Origin: Sva-07 sp963716095
GTDB taxonomy: Bacteria > Actinomycetota > Acidimicrobiia > Acidimicrobiales > Ilumatobacteraceae
Assembly: GCA_963716095.1 (NCBI GenBank)
Contig: CAVQSV010000018.1
Location: 1 to 64,000 of the forward strand
DNA: 64,000 nucleotides
Direction: 5' to 3'
Part shown: piece by piece, positions 46,812 through 55,406 of the stretch
Numbering within the stretch: the first letter of the stretch is position 1
Layout: each line of letters opens with the position of its first letter
Translations under genes and position numbers: made by a program
Notes under the pieces: generated by a model
The model's database searches: none
Told to the model about the DNA's origin: nothing
Seen by the model: only the letters and a program-made list of their open reading frames with translations

Positions 46812-47150
46812 ATGGAGATCGTTGCTCGCTACAAGTTCGAGGCGATGGTGGCCGATGCGCTCGACGACCTGCCCGACGAACTCCTCCACGTGCTCGACAA
46901 CGTCGTGGTGCAGGTCGTCGACCGGCATCACGACGAGCCCGACCTGCTCGGCCTCTACGAGGGTGTGCCCCACACCGAACGAACGGGCCAGGAAGGTCCG
47001 GACATCGTGTCGATCTTCCGGATGCCGCTGTGCGAGATGTGTCAGGACATCGACGAACTCGCCGACGAGGTCTACGTGACGGTCATCCACGAGGTCGCCC
47101 ACGCTGCCGGGATCGACGATGACCGCCTCCACGAACTCGGCTGGGCCTGA
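46812..47150 (+). CDS. Small zinc metallopeptidase-family protein
   Basis: A 112-residue minimal gluzincin-like protein. The zinc motif is VIHEVAHAAGIDDDRLHELGW (HExxH with a downstream H-E), preceded by GLYEGVPHTERTGQEGPD and FRMPLCEM, a pattern shared by the DUF1025/metallopeptidase family in actinobacteria. Two cysteines in LCEMCQD are unusual but common in this group. The substrate is unknown. It converges on the broken Nudix gene with a terminator between. Confidence 0.88.
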   Translation: MEIVARYKFEAMVADALDDLPDELLHVLDNVVVQVVDRHHDEPDLLGLYEGVPHTERTGQEGPDIVSIFRMPLCEMCQDIDELADEVYVTVIHEVAHAAGIDDDRLHELGWA

Positions 47151-47174
47151 CGGCTGCGGTTCTCTCGGCCGGCA

Positions 47175-47220
47175 CCGATGAGCGAACACCCCGGATCTGC
47201 GGGGTTGGCTCATCGCTCGG
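47175..47220. terminator. Hairpin between the metallopeptidase and Nudix genes
   Basis: CCGATGAGCGAACACCCCG pairs with CGGGGTTGGCTCATCGCTCGG with small bulges, giving a long stem between two convergent genes. No clear T run follows. It probably works as a bidirectional terminator. Confidence 0.6.
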
Positions 47221-47223
47221 AGC

Positions 47224-47563
47224 TCACGTGTCTGCAGGATCGAACTCAGTGCGCAACTCACCCGCGATGATCGACCCCGAGTACAGCGCCCCGATCACGT
47301 GGCCGGCTCCGCGACGTGCGGTCTTGCCCTCCTCCATCCACTCGGAGTAGACGCCGAGCAACGGTCCCAGTGCGGCGGTGAAGCCCGTCTCCTCGTGGAG
47401 TTCGCGAAGCGCCGTCTGTTCGGGTCGCTCCCCCACTCCATTCGACCTCCTCGAAGTTCGATGTGCACGATCTGTGCCAGCTGCGTCCCGCATTCCGGGA
47501 CCCGAGGAGCACGGATCGCACGGTTGGACGCTGGGGGCGCAGATCGAGGGTGATGGTAGACAC
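47224..47563 (-). pseudogene. Nudix hydrolase, frameshifted
   Basis: The Nudix box is split between frames: GGRMEWG in one and ERPEQTALRELHEETGF in the next, which together match GX5EX7REUXEEXGU. The end continues AALGPLLGVYSEWMEEG and GAGHVIGALYSG to 47224. The start is probably GTG 47563 (STITLDLRPQRPTVRSVLLG), in a third frame. Substrate unknown. The two frame changes lie near 47,430 and 47,480. The gene is divergent from the polymerase gene, with only six bases between starts. Confidence 0.6.
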
Positions 47564-47569
47564 CGAGCC

Positions 47570-49294
47570 GTGGAATCCGGGCCGTTCGCACCAAACGAAG
47601 CGGTGGCGCTGGTGATCGACCCCGGCCTCGGCGCAGTTGCGGTCGGTGAGCGCGGCGCCACGTCGAGGTGGGGACCTGAAGTCGCCTTCGCCGAGATCGA
47701 GGAGATCGAGCGCTCGGTCGGGCCGCGCTGGGTGTGGTGGACGTCTGCCACCTCGGAGTTGCTGGTCGCTGCAGGTGTCCGCCCGATGCGGTGCTGGGAT
47801 CTCGACGCCGTCCACCGGCTCGTCAACGGCGGATGGCGGGCCGGACCCGCAAGGAGCTGGGCCGCGTCGCACGGTCTCGACACCGAGGACGTGCCCACCG
47901 TCGCTCCGGTCGATCTGTTCAGCGCAGCGAACACCTCCGATCAAGGTGATCCGGAGCAACCGATCAGACCCGACGGCCACCTCGACCCGGCGTGGGTCGA
48001 CGGTGCCTGGAGCGACGACATCGGTCGCCTCGTCACTTGGGCGACGCTGGCGCTCGAGGTCTGCGGCCTGCAGCGCGAACAACTGGACGCCGTCGACGAC
48101 CGGCCGGCGGCGCCCGCAACGGCACGGTCGGAGTCGGCGGCGGCACTCCTCGCCGTCGAGCTCGGCATCGACGGGCTCCCGGTCGACGTCGCGGAGGCCG
48201 AACGGATCATTGCGACGTTCATCGGACCGCGACCCGACGACGCCGCGGACGAGCGGCGCCTGGCCACCGACCGGGACGACCTCGTGCTGCGACACCTCCC
48301 CCGCGACCTGCGCGACGGCGTCGACCTCCGCAACCCGGCAAACGTCAAGTCGCTGCTGCGACGCGCCGGCATCGAAGTCGACGACACCCGCGCCTGGCGC
48401 CTGGAACGTCTCCGTGGCGAACACCCTGTGGTCGATGCGTTGCTGGTGTGGCGCAAGGCGGAGCGGGTCGCCACGACCTTCGGCTACCGCTGGCTCGACG
48501 AGCACGTGGCACAACACCGCCTACGCGGCTCGTGGTCGTCGTCGGATGGTGCAGCGGGCCGCATGACCGCAACCGCGGGTCTCCACAACTTGCCAGCCGA
48601 CCTCCGACCCGCGGTCGTTGCGGAACCGGGTCACCGGTTCGTGCGGGCCGACCTCGGTCAGATCGAACCGCGGATCCTGGCCGCCGTCTCGGGCGACTCG
48701 GCGCTCGCCGCAGCCACGCATGAGGCCGACATGTACGCGCCGGTCGCGCAACGGCTCGGGGTGAGCCGGGACATCGCCAAGGTCGCCGTGCTCGGCGCGA
48801 TGTACGGCCAGACGACCGGTCACGGCGCAGCTGCGCTCCGCGGCCTCGACGCGGCCTACCCGGTCGCAATGCACTACCTGACCGACGCCGCTCGGGCCGC
48901 TGAGGCCGGCCATGACCTGCGGACGCGCGGCGGGCGGCGCGTCCGCATGTCCGGCACCGTCGACCCGTCGGTGGACGAACGAGACCAGCGATCGCGAGCC
49001 GCGGCCAGGGGGCGCTACGGACGCAACGCGCTGGTGCAGGGCGCGGCCGCCGAGTTCTTCAAGACCTGGGCGGTGATCGTGCGCGCTCGCCTGCCAGCAC
49101 CCTCGCGCATCGTGCTCTGCCTCCACGACGAGCTGCTGGTGCACGCACCAGCGACCAGCGCCGACGATGTCGCTGCGATCATCGACGATGCGCTCCAGGA
49201 AACCGCGGCGCGTTGGCTGCAGCCCGAGATTCGGGTCGACGTGCGCTTCGCTGCCGACACCAGCGTCATCGACCGGTGGTCCGACGCGAAGTGA
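47570..49294 (+). CDS. Family A DNA polymerase (bifunctional 3'-5' exonuclease/polymerase type)
   Basis: A 574-residue protein with a GTG start at 47570. The polymerase motifs are FVRADLGQIEPRILAAVSGD (motif A, catalytic Asp), RDIAKVAVLGAMYGQTTGHG (motif B) and VLCLHDELLVHAP (motif C, HDE). The N-terminal third has the size of an exonuclease domain but its usual acidic motifs are hard to see, so the exonuclease may be degenerate. It is shorter than PolA (no 5' nuclease) and belongs to a second PolA-like group widespread in actinobacteria, with a likely repair role. Confidence 0.88.
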   Translation: MESGPFAPNEAVALVIDPGLGAVAVGERGATSRWGPEVAFAEIEEIERSVGPRWVWWTSATSELLVAAGVRPMRCWDLDAVHRLVNGGWRAGPARSWAASHGLDTEDVPTVAPVDLFSAANTSDQGDPEQPIRPDGHLDPAWVDGAWSDDIGRLVTWATLALEVCGLQREQLDAVDDRPAAPATARSESAAALLAVELGIDGLPVDVAEAERIIATFIGPRPDDAADERRLATDRDDLVLRHLPRDLRDGVDLRNPANVKSLLRRAGIEVDDTRAWRLERLRGEHPVVDALLVWRKAERVATTFGYRWLDEHVAQHRLRGSWSSSDGAAGRMTATAGLHNLPADLRPAVVAEPGHRFVRADLGQIEPRILAAVSGDSALAAATHEADMYAPVAQRLGVSRDIAKVAVLGAMYGQTTGHGAAALRGLDAAYPVAMHYLTDAARAAEAGHDLRTRGGRRVRMSGTVDPSVDERDQRSRAAARGRYGRNALVQGAAAEFFKTWAVIVRARLPAPSRIVLCLHDELLVHAPATSADDVAAIIDDALQETAARWLQPEIRVDVRFAADTSVIDRWSDAK

Positions 49295-49352
49295 CCAACC
49301 CGTCCCAGCCCGCTCGCTCTGCCTTCGCCCGGTTCCCACTACCGTGGCATGG

Positions 49353-50183
49353 GTGAGCGATGTCCCTCCCCCGCCGAACAACGATCCCATCTCGAGACCA
49401 CCCACTCCGCCCCCGCCCTCGTCCCCTCCTCCACCGCCACCGCCGAGTGGATTGACACCACCTCCCGGCTACGCGGCGTACGAGGGGCATCCCACGCCGG
49501 CCGCTCCCACCCGACGGATCGGCGGTCTCGCGATCCCGATCGTCGTGTCGACGTCGATCGTTGCGCATCGGCACGCTGATCGCAGCGTTCCTCTCGGCGG
49601 GAATCGCCACCGACGCGGCCGACTTCCTGGCAGGCAGTCTCGACGAGAGCGAGTTCGAGGACTGCACTGGTGCCGCTCAATTCGATACAGCTGCTGGTGA
49701 GCGTCGCCACCCTCGCCACCGGTGTGCTCACCATCGTGTGGATGTTCCGCATCGCCAACAACGTCCGGGCGTTCGGGCGGGCGACCACGTGGAGCCCGCT
49801 GTTCGCGATCTTCGGCTGGTTCCTGCCACCACTGATCCTGTACATCATCCCGTTCCTCGTGCTGCGCGAGCTCTGGAAGGCGTCAGAGCCGACCGTCGTC
49901 GACGGAACCGACAGCTGGAAACGCTCACCGGACAACCCGCTGCTGTGGGTCTGGTTGGTGCTCTTCGGGCTGCTTCCCGCCATGCTTGTTCGCGGTCCAG
50001 GTCAGCTCGTTCGCAGCAGGTGGCATGCCGACCGGCGACCTCGAATCGGTGGCCGAGAGCCTCGACGAGTTCGGCGCCGTCGGCTGGCTCACCGCCGTGC
50101 TCAACGTGGCCGCCGCCATCGTCTGGGTGCGCATCGTTCGCCAGCTGACACAACGGCACAAGCGGTTGACGAACGAGTCCTGA
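49353..50183 (+). CDS. DUF4328 membrane protein with proline-rich start, three frameshifts
   Basis: The start (GTG 49353) reads SDVPPPPNNDPISRP and a run of prolines. After frame changes near 49,565, 49,665 and 49,985 the parts join as RIGTLIAAFLSAGIATDAADF, VWMFRIANNVRAFGRATTWS, FAIFGWFLPPLILYIIPFL, LRELWKAS and FAAGGMPTGDLESVAESLD, ending LTQRHKRLTNES. The WSPLFAIFGWFLPP ... LRELWKAS pattern is DUF4328. Four to five membrane segments are likely. The role is unknown. Confidence 0.72.
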
Positions 50184-50205
50184 GCGGCCAACCTGTGCCG
50201 TTCGC

Positions 50206-50676
50206 ATGAGCAACGCCGACGTCATCTACCTGGTCCGCCATGCCAAGGCTGGCGAACGCCGGGTCTGGGAGGGCGACGACGAGGCCCGACCCTTGAGCAA
50301 GCACGGGTGGAAGCAGTCCGAGGCGATCGCGAAACGTCTCGCCGCCAAGGGCGCGACGTCGTTGTACTCGAGCCCGTACGTGCGCTGCATGCAGACGCTC
50401 GAACCGCTCGGCAAACGGCTCGGCGTCGAGGTGCAGGCGGATCACCGCCTCTACGAGGGCGAACCGTTCGAGCCGGTCCTGGAGTTGTTGACCGAGGTCC
50501 CCACGGGAGCGGTGTTGTGCAGCCATGGCGACATCGTGCCCGACGTCATCCAGGCGCTCGCCCGACGCGGCATGGAGGTCCAGTCGCCACCCGATTGGCG
50601 CAAGGGCAGCATCTGGGTGCTCAAGCGCAAGGGTGACCGCATCACCAAGGGCAAGGTCTGGCCGCCCCCGACCTGA
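50206..50676 (+). CDS. SixA-type histidine phosphatase
   Basis: A 156-residue protein with the RHG-like motif YLVRHAKAGERRVW at the start (RHA instead of RHG, as in SixA), LYSSPYVRCMQTLEPL and the second histidine in VLCSHGDIVPDVIQ. The family removes phosphate from phosphohistidine or small substrates. It converges with the ccm operon. Confidence 0.88.
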   Translation: MSNADVIYLVRHAKAGERRVWEGDDEARPLSKHGWKQSEAIAKRLAAKGATSLYSSPYVRCMQTLEPLGKRLGVEVQADHRLYEGEPFEPVLELLTEVPTGAVLCSHGDIVPDVIQALARRGMEVQSPPDWRKGSIWVLKRKGDRITKGKVWPPPT

Positions 50677-50681
50677 TCGAA

Positions 50682-50728
50682 CAGCGATGAGTCTCCGCGC
50701 CGACAGGTGGCGGTGAAACTCATCGCTG
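50682..50728. terminator. Hairpin between convergent sixA-like gene and the ccm operon
   Basis: Perfect 11-base arms CAGCGATGAGT and ACTCATCGCTG enclose an inner stem CCGCGCC / GGCGG. It lies in the 72-base gap between two convergent genes and probably stops transcription from both. The outer arm shares CGATGAGY with the hairpin at 47,175. Confidence 0.65.
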
Positions 50729-50748
50729 ACGACGAGGTTGGGCGCCGA

Positions 50749-51507
50749 TCAGTTGGCGGAGCGGATCTCGTCGGCGAAGCTCGCCACCAGCGAGGCGACG
50801 TCGCCGGGCGGGTTGCTCGCCTCACACCGCTCGATGTTCGGCAGTGCAGCCTCGGCGTCGTCGCGGAACTGGTACTCGACGATCGCCAGGAAACAGTACG
50901 GATCCGCGTAGTCGGGCTCGATCTCGGTCGCCTGTCCGAGTGCCAACACCGCCGCTGCGTAGCGTTCACCGGCGTTGGTCTCGTCGGGGTTCTGCCGGGT
51001 GAGCAGCGCAAGCGTCCACCCGAAGTAGGCAACGGCCTCGGCGTTGTCGCGGCCGCGGGCACGCTCCATCTCGATCACTTCGGCGAACAAGGCGTTGGCC
51101 GTGGCGAAGTCGCCGGCCCCCATCGCGTCGCGAGCATTGGTGAGCACGATGCGCGACTCGTCGCCAGGCGTCAGTCCGGTGATCTCCTGGCCGGACGACC
51201 GTTCGCCCCAGGCCCCGGCCAGCACGAAACCGACACCGATCGACCCGACGAGCACCGCTGCGGTCACCGCAATGGTGCGGCTCCACCGGCGCGGCTTCGC
51301 TGCTGGGAGCGAGTCGCGGCCCTGTTCGATCTGGCGCAGGACGTTGGCCGCACGGACCGTGTAGCCGTCCTTGAGAGTCTGATAGTCGAGATCATCGACG
51401 TCGCCCGCTTCGTGCTCGCGCTCGAGGTCGGTCAGCGAACGAAGCAGGAACCGGCGTTCTTCTTCCAGCGACGCCAACCGGTCGAGCTGAGCGCCGCTCG
51501 CCGTCAT
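50749..51507 (-). CDS. ccmI: CcmI-like TPR protein of cytochrome c maturation
   Basis: A 252-residue protein with an N-terminal coiled coil (SLEEERRFLLRSLTDLEREHE), a membrane segment (TIAVTAAVLVGSIGVGFVLAG) and C-terminal TPR-like helices (AEAVAYFGWTLALLTRQNPD, ATEIEPDYADPYCFLAIVEYQ). The position as last gene of the ccm operon and the TPR content match CcmI/CycH, which holds apocytochrome for heme attachment. It overlaps ccmH by four bases. Confidence 0.78.
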   Translation of the reverse strand: MTASGAQLDRLASLEEERRFLLRSLTDLEREHEAGDVDDLDYQTLKDGYTVRAANVLRQIEQGRDSLPAAKPRRWSRTIAVTAAVLVGSIGVGFVLAGAWGERSSGQEITGLTPGDESRIVLTNARDAMGAGDFATANALFAEVIEMERARGRDNAEAVAYFGWTLALLTRQNPDETNAGERYAAAVLALGQATEIEPDYADPYCFLAIVEYQFRDDAEAALPNIERCEASNPPGDVASLVASFADEIRSAN

Positions 51508-52013
51508 CGCCCCGCCTCGCTGCTGTCGTCGTCAGCGGCGAGTGCCGCCTCGACCAGTGCACGGTCGTCGTCGGTCGGGTCGGACACGTCGCCCGCCTCG
51601 CGTTTCCATCTCCGGAAGACCACGACCAGCGCTCCGAGTCCGCAGGCGAACGCCACGGCCGGCAGCACCCAGATCAGAGCGTCGAAACCGCTCGACTTGG
51701 GCACGAGGAGCACCTCGCCGCCGTAACGGGTCTCGATGAACGCGATGATCTCGGTGTCGTTCAGGTCGTTGTCGGCGACGAGGTCGGCGATCTGGTTGCG
51801 CAGCGCGATCGACGCGTTGTTCTGCGACTCGAAGACGCTCTCGCCGTCGCAGATCGGACAGGCGACCCGCTTGGAGATCTCGTCGATTCGGTCGCCCTGG
51901 CTCTCGGGCCCGGTGTCGCGCGTCGCTCCGACCGCGAGGAAACCGGCGACGACGAAGACCAGCGCCAACCACCCCGGCCAGCGCTTGACCCGACGGTTCA
52001 ACTGGCTCGGCAT
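51504..52013 (-). CDS. ccmH: CcmH thiol oxidoreductase
   Basis: A 169-residue protein with two membrane segments (WLALVFVVAGFLAVG and LIWVLPAVAFACGLGALVVVF). The redox site is RVACPICDGESVFESQN, the CcmH CxxC (LRCPxC) motif followed by the typical SQN/ALR part. It keeps the heme-binding cysteines of apocytochrome c reduced. It overlaps ccmG by one base and ccmI by four. Confidence 0.92.
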   Translation of the reverse strand: MPSQLNRRVKRWPGWLALVFVVAGFLAVGATRDTGPESQGDRIDEISKRVACPICDGESVFESQNNASIALRNQIADLVADNDLNDTEIIAFIETRYGGEVLLVPKSSGFDALIWVLPAVAFACGLGALVVVFRRWKREAGDVSDPTDDDRALVEAALAADDDSSEAGR

Positions 52014-52645
52014 CAGCGGTACTGCTCGCGGAACTGACGCAGGATCGAATTCAGCTGATCGGCGGTCACCTCGGAGATCAGGCGCAGCTGCACCACGCCG
52101 CTCGGGTCGACGATCCAGGTCTCGGGGACCTGTGCCACACCGAACGCCACCGGGAACTCGTCGGCCTCGGAGTAGATCGCCGGCCAGTCGCCGCCGTTGT
52201 CGGCAAAGAACGCCTCGATCTCGTCCTGCTCGCCTCGGGTGATCACGGAATACAGCTCGGCGCCATCGGTACCGAGCGTGGATTGGTCCTCGTCGAACGC
52301 GATCAGTTCGGGGTGTTCACGGATACAGGGCACGCAAGTGGGGTCGAAGAAGTTGAGGACCACCCAGCTGCCCTTGCGTCGGGACAGGTCGAATGCGGTG
52401 CCGTCGGAGAGTGTGCCGGTGGCCTCGGGTGCCGGCCGGCCGATCAGTGGCGAGTCGGCGCTGGCGCCGCCGTCGCTGTCGCCGCTGACCGCACCGATGA
52501 AGACGACGATCAGCCCCGCCATCAGCACGGCGATCGCCCCGACGATCAACGGCGCCAGGCGTCGGCCGCCTCCGGCCGCGTCGTCGGCGTTGTGGCCACC
52601 ATCGGGGGGTCCCGCAGTGGTGGGGTCGTCGAGCACGTCGCTCAC
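52013..52645 (-). CDS. ccmG: Thioredoxin-like protein (CcmG/TlpA)
   Basis: A 210-residue protein with one membrane segment (LAPLIVGAIAVLMAGLIVVFIG) and a TlpA/CcmG thioredoxin fold: SDGTAFDLSRRKGSWVVLNFF, the active site DPTCVPCIRE (CxxC), and the cis-proline in VAQVPETWIVDPSG. It hands electrons to CcmH in System I. It overlaps ccmF by four bases. Confidence 0.92.
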   Translation of the reverse strand: MSDVLDDPTTAGPPDGGHNADDAAGGGRRLAPLIVGAIAVLMAGLIVVFIGAVSGDSDGGASADSPLIGRPAPEATGTLSDGTAFDLSRRKGSWVVLNFFDPTCVPCIREHPELIAFDEDQSTLGTDGAELYSVITRGEQDEIEAFFADNGGDWPAIYSEADEFPVAFGVAQVPETWIVDPSGVVQLRLISEVTADQLNSILRQFREQYR

Positions 52646-54735
52646 ACCGGCACCCCCGCTTCGGTGTCCTCGTCCTGGGAGTCGTCAGCGAACGGTGCCG
52701 CGCCGGGTGACGCCCCCACCGAGCGGTCCGTGTCGACCGCGGTGTCGGCGGTCGCATCGGGATCGGGCCCGCCGGTCGCGATCGGCGCCGAAACCGGATC
52801 GACAGCGATGCGGCGCCGGTGACCCGGGAACGCAGCCAGCAGCGTGCCGAGTGCCATGATGCCGCCGCCGATCCAGAGCCACAGGATCATCGGCTTGATG
52901 AAGACCCGGATGGTGGCCTCGGTGTCGCCAGGAGACACGCCCTGGCCGAGCGTCAGGTAGATGTCTTCGTTCCAACCGGTACGCACCGAGGGGGTGCCGA
53001 TGTCGGCGCCGATGTTGAGATAGCGCGTGGTGGCCGGCCGGTAGACCTGCTCGTTGTCGAGGAGGACATTGGCGGCGATGCGGCGTTCGCTGCCGGCGTC
53101 GTTGGTGCGCTCGTCGACCGACAGCAGTTCGAAGGTGTGCCCGCCCCATTCCGTCGATTCGCCGACTCGGAGATCGAGCGTGGCGGAGTGGGTGAAGCTG
53201 TTCGACGACGCCAGCGCCACGGCGATGATGATCACGCCGATGTGCACGACCATGCCTCCGTTGGCACGGCCGACGAACCCCCTCCACCCTTGACGGCGGG
53301 TCGCCAGCGCCAGCTGACGAACTGCCGACCCCATTGCGAAGCCGGCGAAACCGAACGCCACGAGCGGAGCCCACCCGTCGGCGCCGACGAACACGGCGAT
53401 CGCCAGGCCGAGAGCTCCGGCCCAGGCCGGCCAGAACAACCGCGTACGGAGGAGTTCGCCCGACGCCTTGCGCCAGGGCAGCACGGGAGCGACGCCCATC
53501 AGGAACAGCAGCATCAACCCGATCGGCTGAGAGAGCCGATCGAAGTACGGAGCGCCGACGAGGGTCTGACGGTCCTGCAGCGCCTCGACGAGCAGTGGGA
53601 ACAGCGTGCCGAGCAGGATGACGAACGCCCACACGGTGAACAGCACATTGTTGGCGAGGAACGAGCCTTCGCGCGACAGCGGCGAGTCGATCGAGCCGGG
53701 TGAGCGCAGGCGATCACCACGCCAGGCGATCAACCCGAGCGACACGACGACGATCACCCCGAAGAAGCCGAGCAGCCAGTTGCCGACCGGGCCGTCGCCG
53801 AAGGCGTGCACCGAGCTGAGGATGCCCGAGCGGGTGAGGAACGTGCCGAGAATGGTGAGGGCGAACGTGGCAACCAGCAGGCTGAGGTTCCAGACCCGCA
53901 ACATGCCCCGTCGTTCCTGGACCAGCACCGAGTGGATGTAGGCGGTACCGGTGAGCCATGGCAGCAACGATGCGTTCTCGACGGGGTCCCAGGCCCACAC
54001 GCCGGACCAGCCGAGCACCTCGTAGCTCCACCATCCGCCGAGCAGGATGCCGATCGTCAGAAACGCCCACGAGAACAGCGCCCATCGTCGGGTCTCCATC
54101 AGCCAACCCTCGCCGAGGCGGCCGGTGACGAGCGCCGCAATCGCGAAGGCGAACGGCACGGTGAAGCCGACGTAGCCGAGGTACAGGATCGGCGGATGGA
54201 ACAGCACCAGGATGTGGTTCTGCAGCAGTGGGTTGGGGCCCGGGCCGCTGGTGATGCCCGGGGCACCGGGGGCGAACGGGTCGGCCGGGCCGAAGCTCAG
54301 CAACGCGAAGAACGCCAAGACCACGAACATCACGATCAGCGCCCACCCGACGAGCACATCGTCGGTGCGCTTGCGGAACCGCCAGGCGACCGCTGCGGTG
54401 AAACCGGCGAGGGTCAGCACCCACAGCAGGATCGAGCCCTCGAGCGCCGACCACATCGCAGCGACGTTGTAGAGCGCCGGGGTGTCGGCCGATCCGACCT
54501 GTTGGACGTAGGCGAGCGAGAAGTCGCGGGTGATCAGCGCTCGCTGCATCATCACCACGGCCAGCACGATGCCGCCGAATGCGATCCAGGCGTAGAGCGG
54601 ACCCTGCTTGAGCATCTTGCGGTCGCCCTTGCGGATGCCGTAGAGCACTGCGAGGGCGCCGAACACCGACGCTGCCAACACCACGAGCAGACCGGCTCGG
54701 CCGAGCGCCGAGTTGATGCTTGCAGCGAACAGCAT
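52642..54735 (-). CDS. ccmF: Heme lyase subunit CcmF
   Basis: A 697-residue membrane protein with 13-15 hydrophobic segments. The heme-handling WWD region is SYEVLGWSGVWAWDPVENAS, followed by LLPWLTGTAYIHS. Further family motifs are ENHILVLFHPPILYLGYVGF-like sequence (NHILVLFHPPILYLGY) and FLTRSGILSSVHAFGDGPVG. The end is a long beta-rich extracytoplasmic part plus an acidic tail. CcmF takes heme from CcmE and attaches it to cytochrome c. Confidence 0.95.
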   Translation of the reverse strand: MLFAASINSALGRAGLLVVLAASVFGALAVLYGIRKGDRKMLKQGPLYAWIAFGGIVLAVVMMQRALITRDFSLAYVQQVGSADTPALYNVAAMWSALEGSILLWVLTLAGFTAAVAWRFRKRTDDVLVGWALIVMFVVLAFFALLSFGPADPFAPGAPGITSGPGPNPLLQNHILVLFHPPILYLGYVGFTVPFAFAIAALVTGRLGEGWLMETRRWALFSWAFLTIGILLGGWWSYEVLGWSGVWAWDPVENASLLPWLTGTAYIHSVLVQERRGMLRVWNLSLLVATFALTILGTFLTRSGILSSVHAFGDGPVGNWLLGFFGVIVVVSLGLIAWRGDRLRSPGSIDSPLSREGSFLANNVLFTVWAFVILLGTLFPLLVEALQDRQTLVGAPYFDRLSQPIGLMLLFLMGVAPVLPWRKASGELLRTRLFWPAWAGALGLAIAVFVGADGWAPLVAFGFAGFAMGSAVRQLALATRRQGWRGFVGRANGGMVVHIGVIIIAVALASSNSFTHSATLDLRVGESTEWGGHTFELLSVDERTNDAGSERRIAANVLLDNEQVYRPATTRYLNIGADIGTPSVRTGWNEDIYLTLGQGVSPGDTEATIRVFIKPMILWLWIGGGIMALGTLLAAFPGHRRRIAVDPVSAPIATGGPDPDATADTAVDTDRSVGASPGAAPFADDSQDEDTEAGVPV

Positions 54736-55262
54736 CAGGCGTCGGAGGCGTCGGGGCAGCCGGCCGACTCGGCATCGGCGACCCGCTCGTCGTTGACGGC
54801 AACGTACTCGTCGGAGTGCTTCACCTCGACACGATCACCCAGCAGGGTGCCCTCTTCGATCACACCGTGCACGACGACGGGGATGCACTCTTTGAAGATG
54901 CCCCCGGGTTCGCCGTCGTAGCTGACCGGAATCGTCTCGTCGTTGAACGTGATCGTGAACACCGTGGTGTTCGCGACCCGGTCGACCGTGCCTTCGTCGA
55001 CGGTGCCCTGCAGGCGGATGCGACGGTCTTCGTCGCAGCCGTCGCGAACGCCGACCTCGTCGACGTTGCAGTAGTAGTCGACCGCCTGGGTGAGGAACTG
55101 TGTGACGATCACGCCACCGGCGACGACCACCATCGCGAGCACCAGCATCGGCATCCAGTTGCGCTTTCGCCGCACCGGTGCAGCGGGGCCGACCGGGGTG
55201 CGAGGTGAGAGGTCCATGTCACTCGGGTTGTCGTCGGTTCGGTCGTTCATGTCAGGGTTCAT
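54735..55262 (-). CDS. ccmE: Heme chaperone CcmE
   Basis: A 175-residue protein with one membrane segment (WMPMLVLAMVVVAGGVIVTQF) and an OB-fold domain. The heme-binding HxxxY motif is KHSDEYVAVND, and GTVDEGTVDR and VSYDGEPGGIFKE match family parts. It differs from the usual form in having the cysteines YYCNVDEVGVRDGCDEDRR and KECIPV, the latter replacing the normal REGQG. CcmE binds heme covalently and passes it to CcmF. The start may be 55262 or 55250. It is followed one base later by ccmF. Confidence 0.9.
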   Translation of the reverse strand: MNPDMNDRTDDNPSDMDLSPRTPVGPAAPVRRKRNWMPMLVLAMVVVAGGVIVTQFLTQAVDYYCNVDEVGVRDGCDEDRRIRLQGTVDEGTVDRVANTTVFTITFNDETIPVSYDGEPGGIFKECIPVVVHGVIEEGTLLGDRVEVKHSDEYVAVNDERVADAESAGCPDASDA

Positions 55263-55271
55263 TCTGCTCGC

Positions 55272-55406
55272 TCAACGCCAGTACTTGTCCGCGTCAGGCA
55301 CCTGTTTTCCGAGTCGTTTCCCGGCGCGCAGCACACGCCATGCCATGAACGACACCGTTGCGAACGTGAGCACATAGCCACCGATGATGAATCCGGCGTC
55401 TTCCAT
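55272..55406 (-). CDS. ccmD: CcmD small membrane protein
   Basis: A 44-residue protein with one membrane helix (IGGYVLTFATVSFMAWRVL) and a basic C-terminus ending DADKYWR. CcmD stabilises the CcmABC complex and CcmE transfer. It is easy to miss because of its length; its ATG overlaps the ccmC stop as ATGA, and its position between ccmC and ccmE is the usual one. Confidence 0.85.
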   Translation of the reverse strand: MEDAGFIIGGYVLTFATVSFMAWRVLRAGKRLGKQVPDADKYWR

